Source of the DNA: Halobacteriovorax vibrionivorans
GTDB taxonomy: Bacteria > Bdellovibrionota > Bacteriovoracia > Bacteriovoracales > Bacteriovoracaceae
Reading direction: 5' to 3'
Assembly (NCBI RefSeq): GCF_003346865.1
Contig: NZ_QDKL01000003.1
Span: 62,001 to 126,000, forward strand
DNA: 64,000 bases
The notes under the pieces: model-generated
The model's database searches: none
Seen by the model: the letters and a program-made list of their open reading frames with translations, nothing else
What the model was told of the DNA's origin: nothing
Program-made: the position numbers and the translations under genes
Part shown: piece after piece, positions 8,428 to 17,752 of the stretch
Layout of the letters: each line of letters opens with the position of its first letter
Position numbering within the stretch: the first letter of the stretch is position 1

Positions 8428-9357
8428 TTATTCGTTTTCTTCTAGAAATCTTTCTGCGCGAATTGCAGCTTCACAACCTGAACCGGCCGCTGAAATTGCT
8501 TGGCGGTAGTAAGAGTCTTGAACATCTCCACAAGCATAAATACCTTCAACATCTGTATCAGGGTGCTTTCCTGCAGTAATAATAAAGCCATGATCATCAA
8601 GCTTTACTTTTCCTTTTAAGAAATCAGTATTTGGCTTGTGTCCAATCCCCATAAATAGGCCATCAGTTTCACGCTCTGTAACTTCACCGGTTTTAAGGTT
8701 TTCAACCTTAATCGCTTTTACGCCAGAATCATCAGCGATAATTTCTTTAACAGCGCTATCCCATACGAATTCAATTTTTTCGTTATCGAATGCTCTTTGC
8801 TGCATTGGCTTAGAAGCTCTAAGCTCATCTCTTCTATGGACAACATATACCTTCTTAGCAAATTTCGTTAAGAATGTAGCTTCTTCCATAGCAGTGTCTC
8901 CACCACCAACTACGTGAACAATTTGATCACGATAGAAGAATCCATCACAAGTTGCACATGCAGAAACACCTTTACCAATAAGTTCTTTCTCGTTTGGAAG
9001 ACCTAGGTACTTTGCAGATGCTCCTGTTGCTACGATAACAGCATCAGCAGTGTATTCTTTGTCGCTATCAACAGTAAGCTTGAATGGTCGCTTAGTTGTA
9101 TCAATATCTGTGACAAAACCGCTCAGGTATTCAGTTCCAAAGCGTTGTGTTTGTTTTTTCATATTTGCCATTAGATCTGGCCCCATGATTCCCTCTGGAA
9201 ATCCTGGAAAGTTGTCGACATCAGTAGTTGTCGTTAGTTGACCACCTGGCTCATGTCCTTCGATGACAAGTGGGCCTAGGTTTGCGCGAGATGCGTAAAG
9301 GGCCGCAGTATAACCTGCTGGACCTGATCCTATGATAATGACTTTGTGGTGTGCCAT
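8428..9357 (-). CDS. trxB: Thioredoxin reductase
   Basis: A 309-residue flavoenzyme that reduces thioredoxin with NADPH in the cytoplasm. It shows the N-terminal FAD loop GSGPAG (10-15), the redox-active CATC at 134-137 followed by DG, the NADPH-domain loop GGGDTAMEEA, and the C-terminal FAD motif GIYACGDVQD. The length is normal for the low-molecular-weight bacterial enzyme. It stands alone, convergent with the PilZ-AAA gene and followed upstream by a small gene on the same strand 25 bases away. Confidence 0.96.
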   Translation of the reverse strand: MAHHKVIIIGSGPAGYTAALYASRANLGPLVIEGHEPGGQLTTTTDVDNFPGFPEGIMGPDLMANMKKQTQRFGTEYLSGFVTDIDTTKRPFKLTVDSDKEYTADAVIVATGASAKYLGLPNEKELIGKGVSACATCDGFFYRDQIVHVVGGGDTAMEEATFLTKFAKKVYVVHRRDELRASKPMQQRAFDNEKIEFVWDSAVKEIIADDSGVKAIKVENLKTGEVTERETDGLFMGIGHKPNTDFLKGKVKLDDHGFIITAGKHPDTDVEGIYACGDVQDSYYRQAISAAGSGCEAAIRAERFLEENE

Positions 9358-9382
9358 TGCTTAAACTCCGTTTTAATCTGTA

Positions 9383-9568
9383 TTATTCTATTCCAAGTTC
9401 TTTTTTGATCTCTTCAGGGCGATCATCTTCTTCTGGATGCATGTCGTAATATGCATTTACGCTAACTAAATCATCTGGATTATCTGCTTTTTTAGTCGTT
9501 TTATAGATTTCGCCAGTCATTTGACATTCATATTTGAAAATTTGAAGCTTTTTCTTTCTTCTGGCCAT
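9383..9568 (-). CDS. Small hypothetical protein, 61 aa
   Basis: A 61-residue soluble protein: a basic N-terminus (MARRKKKLQ), then KYECQMTGEIYKTTKKA, then an acidic tail (HPEEDDRPEEIKKELG). I do not recognise a named family. The start at 9568 is preceded by GGAGG with ideal spacing, which rules out the longer in-frame upstream start. It sits 25 bases before trxB on the same strand and may be cotranscribed with it. Confidence 0.75.
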   Translation of the reverse strand: MARRKKKLQIFKYECQMTGEIYKTTKKADNPDDLVSVNAYYDMHPEEDDRPEEIKKELGIE

Positions 9569-9632
9569 GTTTTCCTCCGAAATGCATGATGCATTGTGGC
9601 ATTTTTTGTAAAAATATACATACTCTACCATA

Positions 9633-9661
9633 TTGTTTCAAATACTTCCATTCGTTATAAT
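9633..9661 (+). promoter_or_regulatory. Promoter directly abutting the start codon at 9669
   Basis: TTGTTT (9633-9638), a 17-base spacer and a perfect TATAAT (9656-9661). The ATG at 9669 begins 7 bases after the -10 box, so transcription would start at or next to the start codon. No Shine-Dalgarno is present. Confidence 0.5.
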
Positions 9662-9668
9662 TAAATAT

Positions 9669-11231
9669 ATGCAGAAATCTAAACAATTTTTTATCATTAC
9701 CGTGCTTGCTTTTTTTCAGCTCAATTCACTCGCCATGATGGGGGCCAAAGTTATTGCACTTAGTAAGAGTGGCCGAAGCGTTAAGCTTGATGTGGGAAAA
9801 GTAGCGGGCCTAAAGACTGGTGATGTTGCTGATGTTTCTATAAAGCTTGGAACGCTTGAGAAACCAAAGTTCATCTATCTTGGTAGTATTGAATTGCTTA
9901 AGCTTTCTGATCGCTCATCAAGTTGGTATTTCAAAACTATTTCTGGTGATAAATTAAATCGATCTAATTTCAAAAAAGATGATTTTATTCGCCTACAAAT
10001 TCGCTCTAGAAGTGAAGCTGGACGAAGTAAAAAGAAGCCTGTTTATAATGTTAAAGCATTTGAGTCTAAAAATGTTAAACGAAATAATCGTTATGCAATA
10101 GATGGCGTTGTTCCTGCAAATCTTGTCCAAGAAAAAGAAGTTCCAAATGAGGAGAACTACGACTCTGACTATACTGATAATACAACCTATAAAGTTACAG
10201 AAAAATCGATATTAAAAGACGGTAATGAAGTTATCGTAGAAGATGGCCGCTTAAAGTATAAGTATATTAACTCAAAGTTAAGTCCTGTTGATGTTTCACG
10301 TTTATCAGATGAAGACTTAGATACTACATTGGGATCACAGCACCAGAATCAATTATCAAAGATCTCATCTAAGCAAGATGGATACGAAGAAATGTATTAT
10401 AACGGAAGGGGAAGTCTTACTGGCCCAACATCATCGCTTTCGATTCAAAATACAATGGATGAAACTCTAGCTAGAGAGCGAGCTAAAAATAGTGTTACTC
10501 CTTCAGCTAAAGCAGCTCTTAATAAAGAAGGGCCTTTGTGGTCTGCGGATATGGACTCAGAACAATTAAGTAATTATCTCAAGGCTTCAGGTATTGCTCG
10601 TGAAAAATTTAGAAGAGAGAACGTTTTAGCGATTGAAAGCGGTAATGAGGTACAATTTAGTTTTATTTCAAACTTACTTGCTAACTACTCTGATTCTGAT
10701 AGTAATCATCAAAATCTTGGTTACGGGCTAGCAATAGGTTATGAATTTCATTTAATTCGCGCCCACAAAGCACTAGGTAAGTGGAGTGTTGACTTTGGCC
10801 TTGATGCTACAAATTTAAATGTCGATATTGGTGGTGTAAACGCCAGAATGACATTTACAAATATTGGCGCTCATATCAATTATTACTTCTATAATACCCC
10901 ATATATCAGAAATAAGCTTCAAGCCTATGTTGGCCTTGGTATTAAACGAGGCGTAGGTGAGGCAACTTCTGGCTTTTTAAATGGGTATAGTTATGATTAT
11001 GAATCGGTGGCCTTACCTTCTATTACATTAGGGGTAAAGACACGACTATCTTCTTTTAGAGACTATGAACAAGGAAATATGTTCGGATGGGGAATTGGAG
11101 CTAAGTTAAATTATGAGCTTTTAAGTTTAAACCCGATTAGTGAGTTAGATAGTAGTGATGATAGTAATTACACATTAAATCAAACAGTAAATAATATAAA
11201 ATTAATAGCAAGTTTAAGTATGTTTTTTTAA
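9669..11231 (+). CDS. Outer-membrane barrel protein with N-terminal GLxxGD domain
   Basis: A 520-residue exported protein. A signal peptide ends near ...LNSLA (about residue 22). A small beta-rich domain (about 25-115) contains VGKVAGLKTGDVADV. A long polar linker follows, and the C-terminal ~190 residues alternate hydrophobic and polar residues with aromatic positions, ending in SLSMFF, as in an outer-membrane beta-barrel. The ATG at 9669 is chosen because the signal peptide starts there; an in-frame TTG at 9633 coincides with the likely -35 box. The next gene has the same architecture. No named family is recognised. Confidence 0.7.
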   Translation: MQKSKQFFIITVLAFFQLNSLAMMGAKVIALSKSGRSVKLDVGKVAGLKTGDVADVSIKLGTLEKPKFIYLGSIELLKLSDRSSSWYFKTISGDKLNRSNFKKDDFIRLQIRSRSEAGRSKKKPVYNVKAFESKNVKRNNRYAIDGVVPANLVQEKEVPNEENYDSDYTDNTTYKVTEKSILKDGNEVIVEDGRLKYKYINSKLSPVDVSRLSDEDLDTTLGSQHQNQLSKISSKQDGYEEMYYNGRGSLTGPTSSLSIQNTMDETLARERAKNSVTPSAKAALNKEGPLWSADMDSEQLSNYLKASGIAREKFRRENVLAIESGNEVQFSFISNLLANYSDSDSNHQNLGYGLAIGYEFHLIRAHKALGKWSVDFGLDATNLNVDIGGVNARMTFTNIGAHINYYFYNTPYIRNKLQAYVGLGIKRGVGEATSGFLNGYSYDYESVALPSITLGVKTRLSSFRDYEQGNMFGWGIGAKLNYELLSLNPISELDSSDDSNYTLNQTVNNIKLIASLSMFF

Positions 11232-11240
11232 GGGATAAGT

Positions 11241-12362
11241 ATGACAGGACGTTTTAGTAAATTAATTATTTCTCTGATATGCCTTCTTGGCCTATTCAGC
11301 GCAAGTGCATTAGATATTGATGAGAAATTAACTTTTAGAATTCTTCAAACTTCAGATACTAAGAAAACAATTCTAGTGAATCGAGGCCTAGAAGATGGCC
11401 TTGTTGTAGGTGATCATGCAAAACTCTTCATTACTACTGGTGTCTTTGCTAGAGGTGTCGTTATTCGTGCAACACCATCACGCTCAGTATGGAGTATTTA
11501 TCGAATTGTGAAACCAAATGAGATTCACGTTGATAAGGTCGCTAATCTAAAAATCTCTTCTCCTGTTAAGTTAACTGAAGACCGTACAAAATCTCTTCAG
11601 GCCGCAACTTCTGGAAGACAAATGGGAGAGCCTGTTGATGTTCAAAGACAGAGAAATTCATCTCGAACTCAAGTTGTACAAGATACACCAAGAGCATCTT
11701 ATGATGAACAAAGTGAACTCGATGCAATTAAGACAACTGGTTTTGCAAGTGATCAAAGTATCGAGCGTCGCACTCCTAGTAAGATTTTATCTGATAAGAA
11801 TATGGCCTTCAATATCTCGGCCGGCCTAAATATGTTGTCTGGAACATATGATAATGTTGGTGATGCTACTGATGCTGAAATTAGTGCAATCGGACTTAAT
11901 GGAGAGTTTGAGTATTTCTTTGCTAAGTCTGACTCATTCCTTCAAAAGTTCTCACTTAAGGCAACTTTAGGTTACTATTCTGGTGAGACTGGAATTGCAG
12001 GCTCAACTGCAACTTCTATAGACTTTGGTGGTGCAGTCGATTTCCATTTTACAAATCCACTTGCAACAAATCGTATAACACCTTATTTAGAGGCCGGATT
12101 TGGACTATCTTTAGCAACTCTTGATGCGATTCCACAATCGTCAGGATCTTCTGTAACTGAAAGCTTATCTGGTTCTGGTACGTATATGTTTGCAGGAGCA
12201 GGTGCTAAATACACAATGGATTCTGGTTTTGGATTCTATGCAAAAGGTGATTACTTTTCAACGTCTTCTACATTTAGTATTGAAACTGGTGGATCAACTG
12301 TGGACAACACTATCGACTTCAGTGGTTTTAGAGCAATTGCTGGAGCATATTTAAGATTCTAA
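11241..12362 (+). CDS. Outer-membrane barrel protein, tandem paralogue
   Basis: A 373-residue exported protein with a signal peptide ending near FSASA. Its N-terminal domain has the same pattern as its neighbour (VNRGLEDGLVVGDHAKLF, then RSVWSIYRIV), followed by a polar linker and a C-terminal barrel of about 180 residues ending in AGAYLRF. It starts 9 bases after the previous stop behind AAGGGATAAGT, so the two form an operon and may act together in the outer membrane. The substrate is unknown. Confidence 0.7.
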   Translation: MTGRFSKLIISLICLLGLFSASALDIDEKLTFRILQTSDTKKTILVNRGLEDGLVVGDHAKLFITTGVFARGVVIRATPSRSVWSIYRIVKPNEIHVDKVANLKISSPVKLTEDRTKSLQAATSGRQMGEPVDVQRQRNSSRTQVVQDTPRASYDEQSELDAIKTTGFASDQSIERRTPSKILSDKNMAFNISAGLNMLSGTYDNVGDATDAEISAIGLNGEFEYFFAKSDSFLQKFSLKATLGYYSGETGIAGSTATSIDFGGAVDFHFTNPLATNRITPYLEAGFGLSLATLDAIPQSSGSSVTESLSGSGTYMFAGAGAKYTMDSGFGFYAKGDYFSTSSTFSIETGGSTVDNTIDFSGFRAIAGAYLRF

Positions 12363-12372
12363 AATATATACA

Positions 12373-12405
12373 GGCGCTATCTTCTTAGTAGCGATAGCGC
12401 CTTTT
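12373..12405. terminator. Terminator overlapping the 3' end of the GlpD-like gene
   Basis: GGCGCTATC (12373-12381) pairs with GATAGCGCC (12393-12401) and is followed by TTTT. The loop holds the stop codon of the minus-strand GlpD-like gene (12385-12387), and the right arm encodes its last residues. It serves the upstream plus-strand barrel operon and could act in both directions. Confidence 0.8.
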
Positions 12406-13701
12406 AAGGTCTTCTTCACACCTAACAAATTCATACTTTTTCATCTCTTCAATTTGTTCTTGTGTTGCTTTATCCTTAAAGGGATTGTAGCGCATTTTAA
12501 ATCGAAATGGCGCTACAGTCTTGCTATGGTCATAGGCCTTTTTGTGATTATGAACTATGATTCTGGTTACATCTTGTGCCATTGTTCTAAATGTTGTGTA
12601 TTTCCCACCAACTAGAACATGGCAATTATGTAATGGTTGATAATGCTTGTGTACTCTTGCCGTTTTTCCTAGAGCTGCTGTTGAGTCATCTTTTACAAGA
12701 GGTCTTATTCCTGCAAATGAAGAAAGTATGTCTTCTTTTTCAACGTTTGCCTTTGGAAAGTATTGATTTAGGTTTGCTAAGAGATAAGTTATCTCTTCAT
12801 CACTTGGAGATAAGTCAAAGTAATCTTCTTCTACTTTTGATTCAGTTGTTCCCACAAGAATACGATCCCCTTGTGGTATAACAAATATAACTCGTCCGTC
12901 ATTAGGTGTTAGTAAGATGGCCGTTTCAATTTTTAATCGATCCTTATCAAGCCATATATGACTTCCCCTTGATGGAAGAAGCTTTGGTTCCCAGTGAATA
13001 TCCTTGTTCATAGACATAATCTGGTCAGTAAATGGCCCTGTTGCAAAAACGATATCCTTACAATGGATTTTCTTCGATTCACCGGTGATTTCATCTTTTA
13101 AAGTAACAGCAACTTTTTTACTTTCTAAAAACTCATACTTCTCAAGTGATGTATGGTTTAGAGCATGACATCTCGGATTTAGTGCGCCATCTCGTAGGAC
13201 TTCAATTGTAAGTCTAGCATCGTCAACGACAGCGTCGTGATAAACACCACTTCCTCTGAGGTCTTGTTCTTTTAGGTCTTTATTTATTGCAACTGATTCT
13301 TCTTTTGATTTCATCTCATAAGGAGAGTTTTCAAAACTAGACAATAAATCATAAAGAAAAAGTCCAATTCTAATCATCCACTTAGGTCTGATGGAGTCAG
13401 AGTAAATAGGAAGATAGAACTTTTCTTCAAAGCAAAGATGTGGAGCTATTTTTAACCAAAGGTTTTTTTCATGTAAAGCTTCCCAAACAAGAGGGAAGTC
13501 AAAGTTCTCAAGATAGCGAATACCACCATGTAGCATCTTAGAGCTCTTAGAGCTTGTTTGTGATGAAAAGTCTTTCTTGTCGATAATGAGACAATCGATA
13601 TCATGAAGACTAAGGTCTCTAAAGACTCCTGCGCCTACAATCCCTCCACCTATGATTATTGTGCTATATGTATCTTTTGTTTCACCTAAGTTTTTAATCA
13701 T
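12385..13701 (-). CDS. glpD: FAD-dependent glycerol-3-phosphate dehydrogenase, short form
   Basis: A 438-residue flavoprotein that should oxidise glycerol 3-phosphate to dihydroxyacetone phosphate and pass electrons to the quinone pool. Landmarks: the FAD loop IIGGGIVGAGVFRD near the N-terminus, SSKSSKMLHGGIRYLE, SRGSHIWLD, FAGIRPLVKD and GGKYTTFRTMA. It is shorter than usual (about 500-550 residues) and ends right after a CEEDLKRRYR segment that resembles the start of the C-terminal cap domain, so most of that domain is missing. The 3' end is folded into the terminator of the convergent operon. It lies downstream of secA and the acidic YbjQ-like gene on the same strand. Confidence 0.85.
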   Translation of the reverse strand: MIKNLGETKDTYSTIIIGGGIVGAGVFRDLSLHDIDCLIIDKKDFSSQTSSKSSKMLHGGIRYLENFDFPLVWEALHEKNLWLKIAPHLCFEEKFYLPIYSDSIRPKWMIRIGLFLYDLLSSFENSPYEMKSKEESVAINKDLKEQDLRGSGVYHDAVVDDARLTIEVLRDGALNPRCHALNHTSLEKYEFLESKKVAVTLKDEITGESKKIHCKDIVFATGPFTDQIMSMNKDIHWEPKLLPSRGSHIWLDKDRLKIETAILLTPNDGRVIFVIPQGDRILVGTTESKVEEDYFDLSPSDEEITYLLANLNQYFPKANVEKEDILSSFAGIRPLVKDDSTAALGKTARVHKHYQPLHNCHVLVGGKYTTFRTMAQDVTRIIVHNHKKAYDHSKTVAPFRFKMRYNPFKDKATQEQIEEMKKYEFVRCEEDLKRRYRY

Positions 13702-13722
13702 TATATCTACGTCTTTTATTTT

Positions 13723-15150
13723 TTATTCACTAGCTTCTAGGTAGACGAAGTCTCCATGGGCCATGATGATATTATAATTTTTTCCGTTAATTTCTTTTTG
13801 TCCTATATTAAAATGAATAGAAATAACGGCGTTTGCACCTTTTTTATATGCTTCTTTTCTTATGTTTTCACCAAAGTATTCAACAAGGTTGATGGAAGAG
13901 AAATCGTCAAATTCACTACGGTCAATTTGTTCGTTAATTTGCATTGGTCCCAAGCTATGTATGATTTTATAACCAGGGATATATGGTGATGTACTTAAGG
14001 CCACATCTTCTTCATTAAATTCTTTTTTTACGAAATGTTTTGATTTATTTTGTAAAATTGAGCGTGGGCCCGTTAGTCCTCTTTGATCAGTGTGATCATA
14101 ACTGTCGCTCTTGTGAATTTCATGAGCTAGAGCAACTTTTATATTACGACAATATCGTCTAAGCTTCCCTGCAAGAGTGATGGCACTAAATTCGCCTATT
14201 TGAGCGATTAATAGCTGTCCACTCTCAAGTGACTTTCGATAAAGCTCTTCATTTCCTTCCAGGAGGCCAAATTCATTTAGAGTCGCAAGAATACTATCTT
14301 CAAATTCCTCTGTATTAATACCTTGTAGAAGAATTGAAAAAGGAGGGTTGCCTCCGATTGCGGCCTTTCCATAAGTTGAATTTGTTGCAAAATCTCTTAC
14401 ATCGCTTAAGTCTTCTTGAATCTTAGTACTCAAGTCTGGAAGGGGAGTTGTCTCTTCGTAATTAACTTCTTCCATTGAAATCTCTTGGTCTGGAGTGTCT
14501 TCAATATCTTGGTTATCGTCATTAGAGAGTTCTATTTCTGCTATATCATCGGTGTCGTCTTCTTCAGTAGGAATGTCTTGATCAGTAATTTCATCTGATG
14601 GGTCATCTTCATTACTAAAGGATACTTCGTGGTCGTCTTCGAAATTTTCGAAATTTTCGGAATCTTTAGAATCTTCAAAGTCGTCTTGATAGCTTTCTTC
14701 TTGTGAGTTCTGATCTTGTAAGTCATCTTCTGGCCAAGCATTGTTTTGGTCTTCTTCGTATCCATCTTGGTGTTCATTTTGGTCGTCGTCTTGAAGTCCC
14801 TCTTGAAATCCCTCTGGGTCTTCTTCATTATCATACGACTCAAAACTATCATCGAAGTTATTATCAAATCCTTCGTTTGAATTATCGTCTGCTTGGTCTT
14901 CAAAGCTTGCTTCAAAATTATCATCAAAACTTTCTTCAAAGTTATTTTCTTCAATCGCCTCGTCAGGATTTTCAGGAGTGCTATAGTCAAATGATGATAA
15001 CTCAACTTCTGCTTCATCGCTCTTTTGATCTGAGTCGTCTTCAGCTTCAATATCGGCCAGGACCTTATCGAGATCGTCATCACCTTGGTGAAGGAACTCT
15101 GATAGATCTTCGATTCGAGTTAGGTCGTTTTTGTTATCACCATCTGACAT
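13723..15150 (-). CDS. Highly acidic protein with C-terminal YbjQ-like domain
   Basis: A 475-residue protein without signal peptide. Residues 1-240 are an extreme Asp/Glu/Asn/Gln/Ser-rich low-complexity tract with many FEDD/NFDD-like repeats, probably disordered. Residues about 266-346 form a compact domain I do not recognise (starts NPPFSILLQGIN). Residues about 384-475 resemble the YbjQ/UPF0145 fold, including EYFGENIRKEAYKKGANAVISIHF and a final IMAHGDFVYLE strand. It lies between secA and glpD, 25 bases after the secA stop side. Function is unknown; membership of the YbjQ-like fold is moderately sure. Confidence 0.7.
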   Translation of the reverse strand: MSDGDNKNDLTRIEDLSEFLHQGDDDLDKVLADIEAEDDSDQKSDEAEVELSSFDYSTPENPDEAIEENNFEESFDDNFEASFEDQADDNSNEGFDNNFDDSFESYDNEEDPEGFQEGLQDDDQNEHQDGYEEDQNNAWPEDDLQDQNSQEESYQDDFEDSKDSENFENFEDDHEVSFSNEDDPSDEITDQDIPTEEDDTDDIAEIELSNDDNQDIEDTPDQEISMEEVNYEETTPLPDLSTKIQEDLSDVRDFATNSTYGKAAIGGNPPFSILLQGINTEEFEDSILATLNEFGLLEGNEELYRKSLESGQLLIAQIGEFSAITLAGKLRRYCRNIKVALAHEIHKSDSYDHTDQRGLTGPRSILQNKSKHFVKKEFNEEDVALSTSPYIPGYKIIHSLGPMQINEQIDRSEFDDFSSINLVEYFGENIRKEAYKKGANAVISIHFNIGQKEINGKNYNIIMAHGDFVYLEASE

Positions 15151-15175
15151 TGTTTTTTACGCCTTAATTAATGCT

Positions 15176-17737
15176 CTATGAGCCGTGACAGTGCTTATAC
15201 TTCTTACCAGAACCACATGGGCAAGGATCGTTTCGACCTACTTTAACTTGTCCACGTGAGCGTGGAGCTTGCTGTTTCGGTTCTTCGCGACCTTCTTCCT
15301 CTGCTATTCTCTTGGCCTTTAGAGCATCAAGTTGTCTTTGTAATTCTTCTTCTTGCTCGCGTCTTAGTACTTCAATCTCTTCTTGAGTATAAAGCTTAAC
15401 AGTGAACATATTTCTAACAACACTCTTTTTTACTTCGATACGCATTTGTTCAAAAAGACCAAAAGCTTCACGCTTGTACTCATTTAAAGGATCTTTTTGA
15501 GCGTATGCCTTAAGATTGATACCTTCTTTTAGATGGTCCATATTTCTTAAGTGATCTTTCCAGTGTTGATCAAAAGTTGAAAGAAGAATCTCTCTAAGAG
15601 CAAGTGTCACTTGTTGTTCATCATATCCCGCAAGTTTACTTTTTAAGATTTCTTTTGCCGTCTCCTCAAAGTACTTACTTACGTCCCCTGAGAACTTATT
15701 TGAACATTCAACAGCTGATACTTCGTAGTCAGTATTAAATGTCGTGCTAAAACCACTTTTCATATCTTCCCAAGGAAGATCTTCTAGAGGAACTTTCTTT
15801 TGTGGGCGATAAGTATTAAATAGGTCATCTGCCACATCTTCTGTCATTTCATCTACAAAGCCGCGATTGTCATTGTCTGAGAGAATGTCACGACGAATAC
15901 GATATATAACTCGACGTTGCTCATTCATAACATTATCAAAATCAAGAAGGTGCTTTCTTATTTCAAAGTTATGTGTTTCTACTTTCTTTTGGGCCTTGGC
16001 AATAGCATTTGTGATCATGCTGTGCTCGATTGGCTCATCTTCTTCCATTCCAAGAGTGTTCATCACTTTTGCAATACGATCACTACCAAAGATTCTCATT
16101 AGATCATCTTCTAGTGATAAGAAGAATTTAGAATGTCCAGGGTCTCCTTGACGACCAGAACGACCACGAAGCTGATTATCAATTCGGCGAGACTCGTGTC
16201 TTTCAGTACAAAGAATATAGAGACCACCAAGTGATTTTACTTCATCATTAATTTTGATGTCAGTACCACGACCGGCCATATTTGTTGCAATTGTAACAGT
16301 ACCTTTAACACCTGCATTTTCAATAATACCGGCTTCTTTTCCGTGCTGTTTTGCATTTAGAACATTATGCTTAATTCCTGCCTTTTCTAGTTCGGCAGAT
16401 AATAAGTTAGATGATTCAACTGTAATCGTACCAACAAGTACTGGTTGACCTTTTTCATTTAACTCTTTGATTAAGTTAATGATGGCCTTATGCTTTGCTT
16501 TCTTATTCTTATAGATAACATCAGCTTCATCAATACGTGCAATTGGAAGATTTGTTGGGATAACAATTACATCTAAGTTGTAGATCTTTTTAAATTCTTC
16601 TGCTTCTGTGTCTGCAGTACCAGTCATACCTGCAAGGTTTGCATACATTTTGAAGTAGTTTTGAAATGTAATCGATGCAAGAGTTTGGTTTTCTTGCTTA
16701 ATTTCTACACCTTCTTTTGCTTCAATTGCCTGGTGTAGACCGTCTGACCAACGAGAACCTGTTTTAAGACGACCTGTGAATTCATCGACGATAATAATCT
16801 CACCGTCTTTGATGATATAGTTTGCATCTTTCTTAAATAGGTGATGAGCACGAAGAGCTTGATTTAGGTGGTGGAGAAGTGAAGAGTGTTCAACATCAAA
16901 TAGGTTATCAACCTTAAGCATTTCTTGAACTTTTAAAATCCCTTCTTCCGTAAAGATCGCACTCATTGCTTTTTCATCAATAGTGAAATGCTTCTCAATC
17001 GTAAGCTTTGGAATAATTTGGTTTGCTACACCATATAGATCTGAACTTCCTTCCGATGGCCCAGAGATAAGTAGTGGAGTTCTTGCTTCATCAATAAGGA
17101 TTGAGTCAACCTCATCCACAATACAGTAGTGAAAGTCTCTTTGAACATATTCTTCAAGAGAGAACTTCATATTATCTCTTAGATAATCAAAGGCAAATTC
17201 ATTATTTGTTCCGTATGTAATGTCAGCGCCATATGCTTTTTGGCGATCTTCGTCTTCCATATCAGCAATAATGCAACCAACACTTAAACCAAGCCAATTA
17301 TAAAGTTCACCCATCTCCTTAGCATCACGTTGAGCTAGGTAGTCGTTAACAGTAACGAGGTGAGCACCTTTTCCTTCAAGTGCCTTTAAGTATAGTGGAA
17401 GGGCCGCTGTTAGTGTCTTACCTTCACCGGTCTTCATTTCTGCAATGATTCCCTTGTAAAGAACAATACCACCGATGATTTGTACATCATAAGGTCTCAT
17501 GCCGAGAACTCTTTTTGATGCCTCTCTTACCGTTGCAAAAACTTCTGGGAGAATGTCATCAAGCTTTGCACCATCTTCAATTAATTTCTTAAACTTTGGT
17601 GTTTGGGCCTTGAGCTCATCATCGCTCATCTTTTCCATCTGAGCTTCAAGAGAGTTGATTTCATTAACAATTGGCATAAGCTTTTTGATATCGCGATCGT
17701 GCTTAGTACCAAATAGTGATTTAAGCGGATTAAACAT
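15176..17737 (-). CDS. secA: Protein translocase ATPase SecA
   Basis: An 853-residue motor that drives preproteins through SecYEG. The Walker A loop is MKTGEGKT (101-108), the DEAD-type motif is DEVDSILIDEARTPL, and MAGRGTDI plus QLRGRSGRQGD belong to the second nucleotide-binding domain. The C-terminus carries the zinc-binding SEC-C motif, CPCGSGKKYKHCH. The length is normal. The start at 17737 has AGGAG 8 bases upstream. It lies 15 bases downstream of the M23 peptidase gene on the same strand. All the exported proteins in the window presumably depend on it. Confidence 0.98.
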   Translation of the reverse strand: MFNPLKSLFGTKHDRDIKKLMPIVNEINSLEAQMEKMSDDELKAQTPKFKKLIEDGAKLDDILPEVFATVREASKRVLGMRPYDVQIIGGIVLYKGIIAEMKTGEGKTLTAALPLYLKALEGKGAHLVTVNDYLAQRDAKEMGELYNWLGLSVGCIIADMEDEDRQKAYGADITYGTNNEFAFDYLRDNMKFSLEEYVQRDFHYCIVDEVDSILIDEARTPLLISGPSEGSSDLYGVANQIIPKLTIEKHFTIDEKAMSAIFTEEGILKVQEMLKVDNLFDVEHSSLLHHLNQALRAHHLFKKDANYIIKDGEIIIVDEFTGRLKTGSRWSDGLHQAIEAKEGVEIKQENQTLASITFQNYFKMYANLAGMTGTADTEAEEFKKIYNLDVIVIPTNLPIARIDEADVIYKNKKAKHKAIINLIKELNEKGQPVLVGTITVESSNLLSAELEKAGIKHNVLNAKQHGKEAGIIENAGVKGTVTIATNMAGRGTDIKINDEVKSLGGLYILCTERHESRRIDNQLRGRSGRQGDPGHSKFFLSLEDDLMRIFGSDRIAKVMNTLGMEEDEPIEHSMITNAIAKAQKKVETHNFEIRKHLLDFDNVMNEQRRVIYRIRRDILSDNDNRGFVDEMTEDVADDLFNTYRPQKKVPLEDLPWEDMKSGFSTTFNTDYEVSAVECSNKFSGDVSKYFEETAKEILKSKLAGYDEQQVTLALREILLSTFDQHWKDHLRNMDHLKEGINLKAYAQKDPLNEYKREAFGLFEQMRIEVKKSVVRNMFTVKLYTQEEIEVLRREQEEELQRQLDALKAKRIAEEEGREEPKQQAPRSRGQVKVGRNDPCPCGSGKKYKHCHGS

Positions 17738-17752
17738 TTAAATTTCTCCTAA

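Noticed and set aside
14703-15167. A 154-residue plus-strand open frame opposite the acidic YbjQ-like gene
   Set aside because: It is the antisense of the Asp/Glu-rich tract; its Leu/Tyr/His bias is what the complementary codons produce, and it has no start site or family.
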